A stretch of 38,273 nucleotides of DNA from positions 1 to 38,273 of the forward strand of contig NZ_JAKJHX010000040.1 of NCBI RefSeq assembly GCF_021648855.1, given 5' to 3'. Made by a program: the position numbers and the translations under genes. How positions within the stretch are numbered: position 1 is the first letter of the stretch; each line of letters begins with the position of its first letter. The notes under the pieces are model-generated. The model had not been told where the DNA came from, made no database searches, and saw only the letters and a list, made by a program, of their open reading frames with translations. Below, one piece after another: positions 15,568 to 23,421 of the stretch. The DNA comes from Tychonema litorale BBK16 (GTDB taxonomy: Bacteria > Cyanobacteriota > Cyanobacteriia > Cyanobacteriales > Microcoleaceae).

Positions 15568-17409
15568 TTATGTTTGTTCGCTAAGTAATTGTTCTTTCAA
15601 CTCCTGACATTCTTTGGCTAGCGGGATACCTAACTCTGTGGCGATGGATAAAGCGCGATCGCAATATTCAAGAGCTAAAGTGCGATCGCCCAACCTCAGA
15701 TAAATTTCTGCTTGGGTTGCTTGTACGATGGCTAAATGTTGCTGATTGTATGCGATAACTTTATCGTACTCTTCCAAAGCACAGTAAACTTTACCTAAAT
15801 GAATTAAAGCATACCCCTCTTCTTGACGATTTTGGAGTTCCTGCATAACGGCTAAAGATTCTTGAAGCAAATTAAGAGCTTGGGGATAATCTCCTATAGA
15901 GAAGTAAGCATTTCCTAAATTTCCTAGCGCTTTTCCCTCATCAAGACGATTGCTAATTTCACGAAAAATGGTCAAACTCTGCTGGTGATACTTAATCCCT
16001 TGAAGATAGTTGCCTCGAAAACGACACGCATTTCCCAAATTTCCCAGTACAATTCCTTCACCGTTGCGATCGCCTATTTCTCGAACAACTACTAAAGATT
16101 GCTGATAAAACTGAATTGCTTGTTCGATTTGTTCTAAATTAAAGTAAGCTAATCCCAACTTACGTAAATAGGTAGCTTCACTCCAGCTATCTCCCATTTC
16201 TTGTGTAATTTCTACCCCTTGCTGATAAAACTGAATTGCTTGCTCGTAATTTCCTAAATAGCAATAAGCATCAGCGAGATTTGACACAGACATACTCTCG
16301 CCTCTGCGATCTCCTATCATCTGTTGAAGCTGCAACGATTGCTGATTGAACTGAATTGACTGCTGGTATTCTCCCAAACTGAGGCAAGCAACACCTAGAT
16401 CCAAAAGTGAATCAGCTTCACCTTGGCGATCGCTTATCTCTCGTGTAATCTTCAGTCGCCTCTGATGAAGTTCAATTGCTTGTTGAACTTGCCCCAAACA
16501 GCGGTAAGCATTAGCCAAATTACCTAAAGAATTTGCTTCACCCCAGCGATCCTCTCTTTCGCATCTAATCTCTAATGACTGCTGATGGCATTCAATCGCT
16601 TGCTGGTACTGCCCTAATGAATTGTAAGCAGCTCCCAGATTCACAAGAGATATAGCTTCAAACGAGCGATCGCCACTCTCTTGCGCAATCTCAAATGCTT
16701 GCTTCAGTAGGAGAATTGCCTCCTGAATTTGCCCTAAAGAACGGTAAACGTTACCCAAAGCACATAGAGAATGACCCTCACTAGGACGATCTCCAATTTC
16801 TCGTGTAATTTCCAATGCTCGTTGATATAACTTAATCGCCTGTTGAACTTGTCCTATAGCATAGTAAACATTGCCAATATTATGCAGAGAATCAGCCTCA
16901 AATGAGCGATCGCCAATTTCCCTGTTAATCTCCCGTGCCTGTTTAAAAAACTCAAGAGCTTGCTGATGTTGCCCTAGTTTTTGATAAATATCACCAATCT
17001 CAGTTAGGAAAGAAAAGTCAAGGCCTGGGTCAATTTTCTTTAAAAGTGCCTTATTTAATTCAATCACTTCACGGTAATATCCCCAAAGACCCAATTGATT
17101 GTGCAGTTCTGCTTTGGCTGGTGTATCAAGTATCATATAGAAAATAGTACCTGCTGCCATCCATTCTTCTATTTCACAAAAATGATGAAATGCTTCCAGA
17201 TATCCCCGCACCTTTTCTAATTTGGAAGCGTCCGACTTAGTTTTGTACTTGGTGAGCCAGTTTAGTGAGGCTCTGTAGTGAGTACGCTTCCAAAGTGGTT
17301 TAATAAATTTGACAGATGCTAAATTAACACTTAAAACCATTTTTTCACCAGATGGTCTATCGCTAGCCAGCACAACTGAGTTTTCAGGTGGTATGAAGTT
17401 ACTCATCAT
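15568..17409 (-). CDS. TPR repeat protein (11-12 tandem TPRs)
   Basis: A 613-residue protein. After an N-terminal helical region (about 1-125) it consists of eleven full 40-residue tetratricopeptide units and a degenerate twelfth. Each has the pattern (G/A)xSLxNLGxAY, LGQxQQAIxxxQ and a closing GDRxGE. The 40-residue period with GDRxxE linkers is the LGN/GPSM type, built for binding peptides or proteins. There is no enzymatic domain. Its start overlaps the stop of the STAND ATPase by 11 bases, so the two are translationally coupled and probably form a sensor/ATPase pair, the split version of a STAND-TPR fusion. What it binds is unknown. High similarity between repeats at DNA level suggests units may be gained or lost by recombination. 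Confidence 0.9.
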   Translation of the reverse strand: MMSNFIPPENSVVLASDRPSGEKMVLSVNLASVKFIKPLWKRTHYRASLNWLTKYKTKSDASKLEKVRGYLEAFHHFCEIEEWMAAGTIFYMILDTPAKAELHNQLGLWGYYREVIELNKALLKKIDPGLDFSFLTEIGDIYQKLGQHQQALEFFKQAREINREIGDRSFEADSLHNIGNVYYAIGQVQQAIKLYQRALEITREIGDRPSEGHSLCALGNVYRSLGQIQEAILLLKQAFEIAQESGDRSFEAISLVNLGAAYNSLGQYQQAIECHQQSLEIRCEREDRWGEANSLGNLANAYRCLGQVQQAIELHQRRLKITREISDRQGEADSLLDLGVACLSLGEYQQSIQFNQQSLQLQQMIGDRRGESMSVSNLADAYCYLGNYEQAIQFYQQGVEITQEMGDSWSEATYLRKLGLAYFNLEQIEQAIQFYQQSLVVVREIGDRNGEGIVLGNLGNACRFRGNYLQGIKYHQQSLTIFREISNRLDEGKALGNLGNAYFSIGDYPQALNLLQESLAVMQELQNRQEEGYALIHLGKVYCALEEYDKVIAYNQQHLAIVQATQAEIYLRLGDRTLALEYCDRALSIATELGIPLAKECQELKEQLLSEQT

Positions 17410-18799
17410 TTTCGCCCAAATTTTTTAAATGCTGTGATGCTACACTGCGAATTAAATTGTGCTGTCGCAAGTGTATCTCATCGTCAATTAATTCTGCTTC
17501 TACCAAAAAGCGATCGCGCAGTACATCCAATGCTAAGTCTTGCTTCTCCTTATCGCAATCCCAATCTTCCAAATGACTCAGCCAAAACTCTTCCGGTACG
17601 GCACAGCGATACACAGAAGCTTCGCAAAGCAATCGATAGGCATTCAAAACATCTTTTTTCAATCTCTCAAACGTCTTTTCCAGCCGGAAACGCACATTTT
17701 TTCGCAGTTCGCGAGTATATCGATCGAGTCGCCAATTGTCATCTGCTGATGCCGTTATTCCTTTAGTCTTAGCCTCCTCAATTGCCTTCTCCACTTCTTC
17801 TATTTCATGCCCATATTTATTCCAATAAACCGCCACATTGCCAGAAAAAGGCTGAGTGCCAATTTCCCCAGCAATCACCCGCAAAGCCAATGGATGCCCC
17901 TCATAAGCAGCCCCGATTCGTTCTAAATAGAGTCTGTGTTGTGAATCTATTTCAACCTCTAGTCCAGTTTTTTCAAACAAGTCTAACTGTTCTGATGCTG
18001 TCAGTCCCTTCAAGTCTTCGCGATACCAGAAATTTTTATAACGAGCCGGAATTTGCTCTGGCAAATCCTGCGATGTTACTATAATCCGACTTTGGCAAGA
18101 TTCGACTGCCAAAAAAAGTTCAAAAAATTTTGCCCATAACTCATCCTGAAAACCATTCCAGCCTGTTTCTTCATTTCCTTTTAAAATCAGTTCCAGAGAA
18201 TCTATCACTATCAAATATCGATTTTCTCGCAATCGCTTGACTGTCCTATTCAGCAGCCGCTGCGTATCTTTGTGATCGTCTGGCGTAATGCGTTCTCCCC
18301 ACTTTTCTAACCATCGAATCGCCACACTAGCAAAATCAGAAGCTTGCTGCTGGTTTTCAAAATTCTCCTGATGAAACTTACTCCACTCGTCTTGCAATTC
18401 CACCGCCAATCTTTCAGCTAAAGCTGTTTTACCAATTCCCGCGATGCCAAGCAGAATTAACAGGCGACACGAACCCTGAACCTTCTCTGCAAGTTGAGCA
18501 ATTAGGTCTTTTCGACCAACCCAAGCATCATCACAAGCAAAAAACTCTGCTATCGAATCTGTCTGAGACAAGGGACTATTATCAACGATATCTTCCCAGT
18601 TATCCACTGCTACAGCCTTGCAAATCTTGACAAAAACATCCTGCCCAATAGGCTTCCGCCGCCAAAACCGCTTTAAAGTTGCTACTGAAGTTTGGGCATC
18701 TCCACACCAGCTAGAAGCCTGTTTTTCCAAGCCTTTCTTTCGCCTTGCCCGATCGACTATTTCCAACCCAGATTCAGATGCTCTTAGACTAGCTGCCAT
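17399..18799 (-). CDS. STAND-type (NB-ARC-like) ATPase with N-terminal HTH-like domain
   Basis: A 466-residue protein. Residues 1-75 (ASESGLEIVDRARRKKG, then LKRFWRRKP and VFVKICKAVAV) resemble the helix-turn-helix-like domain seen at the front of many cyanobacterial STAND proteins. The ATPase has VGRKDLIAQL, Walker A GIAGIGKT (118-125), Walker B RYLIVIDSLE (D200), the sensor RIIVTSQDLPE and the GHPLALRVIAGEIG winged-helix motif. The C-terminal part is helical. It lacks an effector domain of its own, and the sensor repeats are in the following overlapping gene. STAND proteins are switches that oligomerise upon a cue, in defence, signalling or transcription. Location beside the pPIWI-RE block favours defence, but that is inference. 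Confidence 0.88.
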   Translation of the reverse strand: MAASLRASESGLEIVDRARRKKGLEKQASSWCGDAQTSVATLKRFWRRKPIGQDVFVKICKAVAVDNWEDIVDNSPLSQTDSIAEFFACDDAWVGRKDLIAQLAEKVQGSCRLLILLGIAGIGKTALAERLAVELQDEWSKFHQENFENQQQASDFASVAIRWLEKWGERITPDDHKDTQRLLNRTVKRLRENRYLIVIDSLELILKGNEETGWNGFQDELWAKFFELFLAVESCQSRIIVTSQDLPEQIPARYKNFWYREDLKGLTASEQLDLFEKTGLEVEIDSQHRLYLERIGAAYEGHPLALRVIAGEIGTQPFSGNVAVYWNKYGHEIEEVEKAIEEAKTKGITASADDNWRLDRYTRELRKNVRFRLEKTFERLKKDVLNAYRLLCEASVYRCAVPEEFWLSHLEDWDCDKEKQDLALDVLRDRFLVEAELIDDEIHLRQHNLIRSVASQHLKNLGENDE

Positions 18800-18853
18800 G
18801 GTGATTTTTTAACCTTCAGTAACCATATTTAACTTATAACATCTGCCAATTTG

Positions 18854-18915
18854 TGGCGCGGCTCAATTTTGGCTCACTTTTGGATACAGCGCCAGAAGTG
18901 CGTTGAAATTGAGCC
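18854..18915. promoter_or_regulatory. interleaved inverted repeats upstream of the STAND gene
   Basis: TGGCGC (18854-18859) pairs with GCGCCA (18889-18894), and GGCTCAATTT (18860-18869) pairs with AAATTGAGCC (18906-18915). The arms alternate a-b-a'-b', an arrangement that allows a pseudoknot in RNA or two overlapping operator sites in DNA. It lies between the divergent STAND gene and the small gene at 18925. No known riboswitch class is evident. Confidence 0.4.
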
Positions 18916-18924
18916 GTCAAGCCT

Positions 18925-19167
18925 TTGCTGTTCGAGGAATATAGAGATGGGAAGCAAGTTAGGCAATATCGACCTCTTCCCAATTCCAACTCGCACTATG
19001 GATTAAAAAAAATGCACGAGTACAAACAATTGACATTCGCTGACGCAGTAATTGCAGAACTTCAAAAATTACTTTCTGAACCATTCCGCACTATTGAACA
19101 AGCTGAAAAATCACGCCTAGAAATTCGCGCACTTCTGGAGTTGCAAGAATTCTTTAAGCTGGTGTGA
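18925..19167 (+). CDS. small hypothetical protein
   Basis: An open frame of up to 80 residues from a TTG, or 51 residues from the ATG at 19012 (MHEYKQLTFADAVIAELQKL). The C-terminal part is helical and acidic-basic amphipathic (SRLEIRALLELQEFFKLV). The first part (FEEYRDGKQVRQYRPLP) looks protein-like rather than random, which is why I give the longer reading. No good ribosome-binding site supports either start. I do not recognise the family. It lies divergent from the STAND gene and is followed by 217 bases without a gene (19168-19384), which hold only the promoter of the next gene. Confidence 0.45.
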   Translation: MLFEEYRDGKQVRQYRPLPNSNSHYGLKKMHEYKQLTFADAVIAELQKLLSEPFRTIEQAEKSRLEIRALLELQEFFKLV

Positions 19168-19370
19168 AAAACAATCAGTTTTACTCATAGAAAAATATTA
19201 GTGGTTTCAGGAAACCATTATCAGTGAGTTTAGTTCCGATGCCTACCATGACTCCTAGACCTCTCGATAATTAATTGATATATTTATTGTATCCCTATTT
19301 ATTTACTTGTCATTACACCATGTCTATCGCACTTTCTGAACCCTTCACCACCAACTCCATGCAAAACCAC

Positions 19371-19376
19371 TATAAT
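19371..19376 (+). promoter_or_regulatory. -10 box of the SDR gene
   Basis: A perfect TATAAT about eight bases before a likely transcription start near 19384. The -35 region is poor. Transcription from here leaves no leader for a GTG start at 19385 but gives a leader of about 34 bases for the ATG at 19418, which supports the latter as the real start. Confidence 0.5.
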
Positions 19377-19417
19377 GGGATACGGTGCAAAATGTGAACA
19401 ACCAACAACCAAACATT

Positions 19418-20293
19418 ATGTTCTTAGTAACTGGAGCAACAGGCGCACTAGGCCGCCGCATAGTACGAGAAATTAGACAGCAAGAAAAACCTGTCCGCGC
19501 ATTTGTTCGCCTCGCATCTCGCTACTCGGAATTAGAAAACCGAGGCGCAGAAATTTTCATCGGCGACTTGAAACAAGACAAAGATATTAAAAAAGCCTGC
19601 CAAGGAGTGAAATGCGTTATCAGCACCCACGGCACCGGCGGCGATGTTCAAGCCGTACACTACCGCGCTAACATAGAATTAATCGACTGCGCCAAGGAAG
19701 CCGGAGTTGAGCATTTTGTATTTCTTTCGGTACTGGGAGTCGATCGCGGATACGAAGATTCCGCAGTATTCAAAGCCAAGCGAGAAGTCGAAAAATACCT
19801 GCAAAACAGCGGATTGAATTATACAATCTTGCGGCCAGCCGGTTTTGCTTCCAGCTTGTTACCATTAGCAGAAAGGTTTCGAGAAACCGGACTTTACCTG
19901 CTGATTGGTGATAGCAAAAACCGCACCTCCGTTGTCAGTACCGACGATTTGGCAAAGATTGCTGTAAACTCGTCAACTATTGAAGGCGCACGCAACCAAA
20001 TTCTGCCAGTCGGTGGCCCGGATGTGCTGACAAGAGATGACATTTCCCGCATTTTTGGACGTTTGTTCGATCGCGAACCTGTAGTCATTAACCCGCCATT
20101 GGTTGTGTTTGATGGATTACGAAATGTTTTGGGTTTATTAAATCCTCAAGTTCAAAAAAGCTTAGGAACTTTGCGGGTATTACTGGCAAATGAGTTTTTC
20201 TGTACCCCTGAAGAAGTGCAAAAGTTGGAATCAATATATGATATGAGAATGGAATCCCTAGAAAGCTTTTTGCGGCGCAATTTGAGCCTTTAA
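19418..20293 (+). CDS. NAD(P)-binding atypical SDR (NmrA-like) protein
   Basis: MFLVTGATGALGRRIVREI begins the protein with the TGATGxxG nucleotide-binding loop right at the N-terminus, as is usual for atypical short-chain dehydrogenases. Other marks are DLKQDKDIKKAC, FVFLSVLGVDRG, and YTILRPAGFASSL. The YxxxK motif of classical SDRs is not evident. The C-terminal third (DDISRIFGRLF, LLNPQVQKSLGTL) resembles cyanobacterial NmrA-like proteins. A GTG at 19385 would add 11 residues (MQNVNNQQPNI), but a TATAAT at 19371 argues against it. Substrate unknown; related cyanobacterial proteins include Ycf39-like assembly factors, though this one is not clearly Ycf39. Confidence 0.85.
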   Translation: MFLVTGATGALGRRIVREIRQQEKPVRAFVRLASRYSELENRGAEIFIGDLKQDKDIKKACQGVKCVISTHGTGGDVQAVHYRANIELIDCAKEAGVEHFVFLSVLGVDRGYEDSAVFKAKREVEKYLQNSGLNYTILRPAGFASSLLPLAERFRETGLYLLIGDSKNRTSVVSTDDLAKIAVNSSTIEGARNQILPVGGPDVLTRDDISRIFGRLFDREPVVINPPLVVFDGLRNVLGLLNPQVQKSLGTLRVLLANEFFCTPEEVQKLESIYDMRMESLESFLRRNLSL

Positions 20294-20306
20294 AAGATTA
20301 GTCCTT

Positions 20307-20477
20307 CTCGTTACCAATCATATCAATTCCGGTTACAACGACCTATGATACAGAGGAGACGGCAGTGCCGTCTCCCTACCCAAAATAATATTGTAGGGAC
20401 ACGGCACTGCCGTCTCCTCATTTTAACTGCTAATAATTCCGATGCAACCGGAAACTATATCAGAAATTGGTAACGAG
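20307..20477. mobile_element. MITE-like element with imperfect terminal inverted repeats
   Basis: The left end reads CTCGTTACCAATCATATCA and then ATTCCGGTTACAACG. The right end, read inverted, gives CTCGTTACCAATTTCTGATA then TAGTTTCCGGTTGCATCG. Inside are two similar palindromes (20355-20375 and 20397-20417, core ACGGCAGTGCCGT) around CTACCCAAAATAATATTGTAG. It has no coding capacity. It lies between the convergent SDR and EAL genes. Related cores occur at 32392-32445 and 34258-34321. I cannot identify a target duplication with confidence. Confidence 0.65.
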
Positions 20478-20505
20478 CAGCTTGCCCACCCTATCTGCAA
20501 ACCTT

Positions 20506-21645
20506 TTAAGCAGAAACAGGTTGAGATGCTGCACCACCAATATAGATTGTAGTTGCGATCGGTGGAGAAGTTGGCTTCGCAATTAAATAACCTTGAACGA
20601 AATTTGCTCCTCGTTGCCGCACCCACTCAAACTCTTCCAAAGTTTCCACACCTTCAGCAACAGTTTTAATATCTAATTTATGGGCGATTTCTAAGGTTTT
20701 TTCGGTAATTAATGACTTATAATAATCTAGATGAACATTGCGGATTAGTTCCATATCCAACTTAATAAAATCGGGACGCAACTGGTGCATCAAGTTTAAA
20801 TTAGAAGCACCGCTACCAAAATCATCTAGTGCAATTAAAAATCCTGCTTCTCGATAAAAATTAAGAATCTTAATCAAGTGAGACATATCTGGAGGATGCC
20901 GAGATTCTGCCACTTCAAAAACAATATTACTGTGAGGAATTCCTGATTCATCAATAGCCTGCACCGTCATTCGCAAACACGTAGCCGGATCGTAAACAGA
21001 AGTAGGAGAAAAATTAATAAAAAGTAATTCCTTCATCTCGTATACCTTGGCTTCTCGGATAGCACGAGTCCTAGCTAAAGCATCTAGTTGAAAAATTATT
21101 CCCGCCGATTCTGCCTGGGCAAAAATGCGGTTTGGAGGAATTAATTTGCCCTGTTCATCAATTCCTCTGAGCAGTGCTTCTTGTGCAAAAATTTTAGAAG
21201 TATCTGAGGTATAAACAATTGGCTGAAAATGAGTAGTAATACGTTCTTGAGACAATAAATCTAACAGCCAATCTGAGTTACTGAAGTTAATAAAACTGTC
21301 TAAGGAAGTCATCCGAGAAAAATCGCAGAGCTTCGGCTGTTCAATTCCCTGCATCCACAAAACTTTTGTCTCTTTTAACTCTTGAGTTGTTAGGATAGAT
21401 AATGCTGTGTTGTTAAAACTTTTTGTCCCCTTCCGGTCAATTATAATGTATAAACATTTCCCGTCTTCTAGAAGCAGGTATTCAAGTAGTGCCTTTGCCA
21501 GTGCGGAAAGAATCTTATTCAGCGTATGTGATACTGGAAACCATAGGTAAAGACCCCCGCTGCCCTTTATTTTGTTGGGTACTGTTTCGCAGCGTGAGCA
21601 GGGGCGGAAGGTTTTGCTACTTCTATGCACGAGAATCTTCTCCAA
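20506..21645 (-). CDS. EAL-domain cyclic-di-GMP phosphodiesterase
   Basis: A 379-residue protein. The C-terminal part (about 128-370) is an EAL domain that hydrolyses c-di-GMP. It has EALLR (156-160), NFSP (N211), FEVAES (E244, E247), LDDFGSG (D274, D275), KLD (K295, D297), AEGVET and GYLIAKP. All expected metal- and substrate-binding residues appear present, so it is probably active. The N-terminal 125 residues carry an early CSRCE pair and a helix-strand region with LYIIIDRKG, perhaps a small sensor domain I do not recognise; there are no membrane segments. The start is a TTG (no upstream ATG before a stop). A TATAAT at 21682-21687 on the minus strand is a possible -10. It is a single gene, convergent with the SDR gene. 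Confidence 0.92.
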   Translation of the reverse strand: MEKILVHRSSKTFRPCSRCETVPNKIKGSGGLYLWFPVSHTLNKILSALAKALLEYLLLEDGKCLYIIIDRKGTKSFNNTALSILTTQELKETKVLWMQGIEQPKLCDFSRMTSLDSFINFSNSDWLLDLLSQERITTHFQPIVYTSDTSKIFAQEALLRGIDEQGKLIPPNRIFAQAESAGIIFQLDALARTRAIREAKVYEMKELLFINFSPTSVYDPATCLRMTVQAIDESGIPHSNIVFEVAESRHPPDMSHLIKILNFYREAGFLIALDDFGSGASNLNLMHQLRPDFIKLDMELIRNVHLDYYKSLITEKTLEIAHKLDIKTVAEGVETLEEFEWVRQRGANFVQGYLIAKPTSPPIATTIYIGGAASQPVSA

Positions 21646-21979
21646 TTTTTTTGTTAATTTTTAAATGGATAGCAGTATCTAATTATAAGCTAATTCAGCT
21701 ATCAATAAATCTATCTGAAGATGTGAAAATTTAAGAATTTATAGTAAAAAAAATATTCGAGTATTTTTAATTAAGTCTAGTTTCCAATATGGTTATAGCC
21801 GAAGGAAGAAAGAAGATGTAAAAATAGTGCCTACAGTTGATTTTTGGGCAATGAGGATTTGACAGAAGTTGCGATCGCCCGCACGCCCGATCGACTTTTA
21901 ACCCCTAAAAAATATTTACAGCTCAGGTATTACACCAAAGAAGCCTAGTTTGCGATCAATTTCCTGCCTGATTCAAAAA
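21646..21979. other. gene-free stretch between the EAL gene and tRNA-Pro
   Basis: An A/T-rich region without a convincing gene. It holds the possible -10 box (TATAAT on the minus strand at 21682-21687) for the EAL gene and HIP1-type motifs near 21873. I see no RNA gene, repeat or terminator hairpin in it. Confidence 0.5.
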
Positions 21980-22053
21980 TCGGGATGACAGGATTTGAAC
22001 CTGCGACCCCCTCGTCCCGAACGAGGTGCGCTACCAAGCTGCGCTACATCCCG
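21980..22053 (-). tRNA. tRNA-Pro (anticodon CGG)
   Basis: Read on the minus strand, it folds as a full cloverleaf. The acceptor CGGGATG pairs with CATCCCG, the D arm is GCGC-AGCTTGGTA-GCGC, the anticodon arm is CCTCG-TTCGGGA-CGAGG, and the T arm is GCAGG-TTCAAAT-CCTGT. The anticodon is CGG, reading the proline codon CCG. The discriminator base is A at 21980. No CCA end is encoded. Confidence 0.96.
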
Positions 22054-22112
22054 AATTTAGTCATTATTTTTTTTAAGGTATCACATAGAAATCAAAAATT
22101 TACAGGCTCGTA

Positions 22113-22118
22113 TATAAT
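22113..22118 (+). promoter_or_regulatory. -10 box of the lipA gene
   Basis: A TATAAT lies 34 bases before the GTG start of the lipoyl synthase gene, with a GGCGGAGACAGG ribosome-binding region in between. The -35 hexamer is weak. Confidence 0.45.
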
Positions 22119-22151
22119 GAATTATAAAATACGACTCAGGCGGAGACAGGC

Positions 22152-23024
22152 GTGACAGTTAAGCCACAGTGGTTGCGAGTTAAAGCCCCCCAGTGGGAGC
22201 GCGTTGGCAACGTCAAAGAGATTTTGCGGGATTTAGCATTAAATACGGTTTGCGAAGAGGCTTCGTGTCCCAACATCGGCGAGTGCTTCAGTGCAGGTAC
22301 TGCCACATTTTTAATTATGGGGCCTGCCTGTACCCGCGCCTGCCCTTATTGCGACATTGACTTTGAGAAAAAGCCTCAACCCCTAGATCCGACGGAACCA
22401 GAAAGATTAGCGCAAGCAGTAGCACGACTCAAACTCAATCATGTTGTGATTACTTCGGTTAATCGGGATGACTTGCCCGATGGGGGTGCATCCCAGTTCG
22501 TGCAGTGTATTGAAGCGGTTCGCTCTGTGATGCCACAGACAACTATAGAAGTTTTGATTCCCGATTTGTGTGGTAACTGGCAAGCTTTAGAAACTATTCT
22601 TGCAGCTCGGCCGGAGGTACTTAACCACAATACTGAAACTGTAAAGCGACTTTACCGGAAGGTGAGGCCGCAAGGAAAGTACGATCGCACCCTGGAACTG
22701 TTACAACGAAGTCGTGACATCGCACCAGAGGTTTATACCAAATCTGGGATTATGGTGGGACTGGGAGAAACAGACGAGGAAGTTCGGGAAGCGATGCAGG
22801 ATTTGCGGGCTGTGGGCTGCGATATTTTGACGGTGGGACAGTATCTGCAACCAACTCAAAAGCACTTGAATGTGGAAAACTTTGTGCCACCAGAACAGTT
22901 TGATGCTTGGAGAGAGTTTGGCGAATCTTTGGGATTTTTGCAAGTTGTTGCTTCTCCTTTAACTCGCAGTTCTTATCATGCTGAACAGGTGAGGGAATTA
23001 ATGAAACTTTACCCACGCCACTAA
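22152..23024 (+). CDS. lipA: lipoyl synthase
   Basis: A 290-residue radical-SAM enzyme that inserts two sulfurs into protein-bound octanoate to make lipoyl cofactors for 2-oxoacid dehydrogenases and the glycine cleavage system. The auxiliary cluster cysteines are C34, C39 and C45 ([12 protein letters not shown]). The radical-SAM cluster is C60, C64 and C67 (CTRACPYC). The motifs [15 protein letters not shown] and [13 protein letters not shown] and the C-terminal RSSYHAE serine motif are all present. Length is normal. The start is GTG, following a GGAGACAGG sequence. Some cyanobacteria have two lipA genes; whether this is the only one cannot be seen here. A fragment of a toxin gene begins right behind its stop codon. 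Confidence 0.97.
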   Translation: MTVKPQWLRVKAPQWERVGNVKEILRDLALNTVCEEASCPNIGECFSAGTATFLIMGPACTRACPYCDIDFEKKPQPLDPTEPERLAQAVARLKLNHVVITSVNRDDLPDGGASQFVQCIEAVRSVMPQTTIEVLIPDLCGNWQALETILAARPEVLNHNTETVKRLYRKVRPQGKYDRTLELLQRSRDIAPEVYTKSGIMVGLGETDEEVREAMQDLRAVGCDILTVGQYLQPTQKHLNVENFVPPEQFDAWREFGESLGFLQVVASPLTRSSYHAEQVRELMKLYPRH

Positions 23025-23025
23025 T

Positions 23026-23080
23026 TTTAATTTTGGTGATGTGGTTTTAGTTCCGTTTCCCTTTAGCGATCGCATATTTT
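23026..23080 (+). pseudogene. fragment of a PemK/MazF-type toxin gene 5' end
   Basis: Directly after the lipA stop, the plus strand encodes NFGDVVLVPFPFSD. This matches the start of the intact toxin at 23408 (NFGDVVLVPFPFTD) almost base for base over about 37 positions. Similarity ends at the GCGATCGC site near 23067, and there is no usable start codon. It is a leftover of a second toxin copy, apparently fused to the end of lipA by a deletion. Confidence 0.85.
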
Positions 23081-23107
23081 CCAGAATCAGGGGTTGCAGG
23101 AATAAAA

Positions 23108-23188
23108 ATGACCTCGATCCAAAAACATCCGCAAGTTATCGGTGATTTGATTGAATTAGCAAGTTACGTTAAAGTAAGTGCTATGTAG
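23108..23188 (+). pseudogene. 26-residue remnant resembling a RelE/ParE toxin start
   Basis: The frame from ATG at 23108 reads MTSIQKHPQVIGDLIELASY then VKVSAM and stops at 23186. The HPQVIxDLIELASY pattern resembles the opening of ParE/RelE-family toxins, which normally continue for about 90 residues. The stop comes within the first helix, so this looks like a truncated toxin gene. The family call is from memory of the motif and is uncertain. Confidence 0.5.
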
Positions 23189-23211
23189 TCATTGAAAAAG
23201 TGAAAAACAAC

Positions 23212-23421
23212 ATGAGTATCGCCCAAAACCCTGAAACAAAGCTGATCGAGAAAATTCGTAGTTTACCGCCCGATAAAATCACGGTATTAGAAGATTTTCT
23301 CGACTTCTTATTAATGCGAACTGAAGCTCATCTTCTCGTGTATGCTGCAACCAAACTCTCAGAAGCAGCTTTTGCTAAAATTTGGGATAACCCAGAGGAT
23401 GCGGAGTATGACGAGTTATAA
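23212..23421 (+). CDS. DUF2281 family antitoxin
   Basis: A 69-residue protein from the ATG at 23212 (a GTG at 23200 would add four residues). LIEKIRSLPPDKITVLEDFL then DFLLMRTEAH is the DUF2281 pattern, and the C-terminus is acidic (WDNPEDAEYDEL), as expected for the toxin-binding tail of an antitoxin. It overlaps the PemK-type toxin gene by 14 bases. By family knowledge it neutralises the toxin and represses their shared promoter. A second member of the family without a toxin is at 15349. Confidence 0.88.
   Translation: MSIAQNPETKLIEKIRSLPPDKITVLEDFLDFLLMRTEAHLLVYAATKLSEAAFAKIWDNPEDAEYDEL

Noticed and set aside
15620..17010. Regular 120-base spacing that at first looks like a CRISPR array
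   Set aside because: It is the DNA of the 40-residue TPR units in one long frame; there are no short identical repeats with unique spacers. I saw no CRISPR array anywhere in the window.
17434..18084. Plus-strand frames of 100-110 residues opposite the STAND gene
   Set aside because: They are antisense to a well-supported gene, have biased, non-protein-like composition and no start signals.
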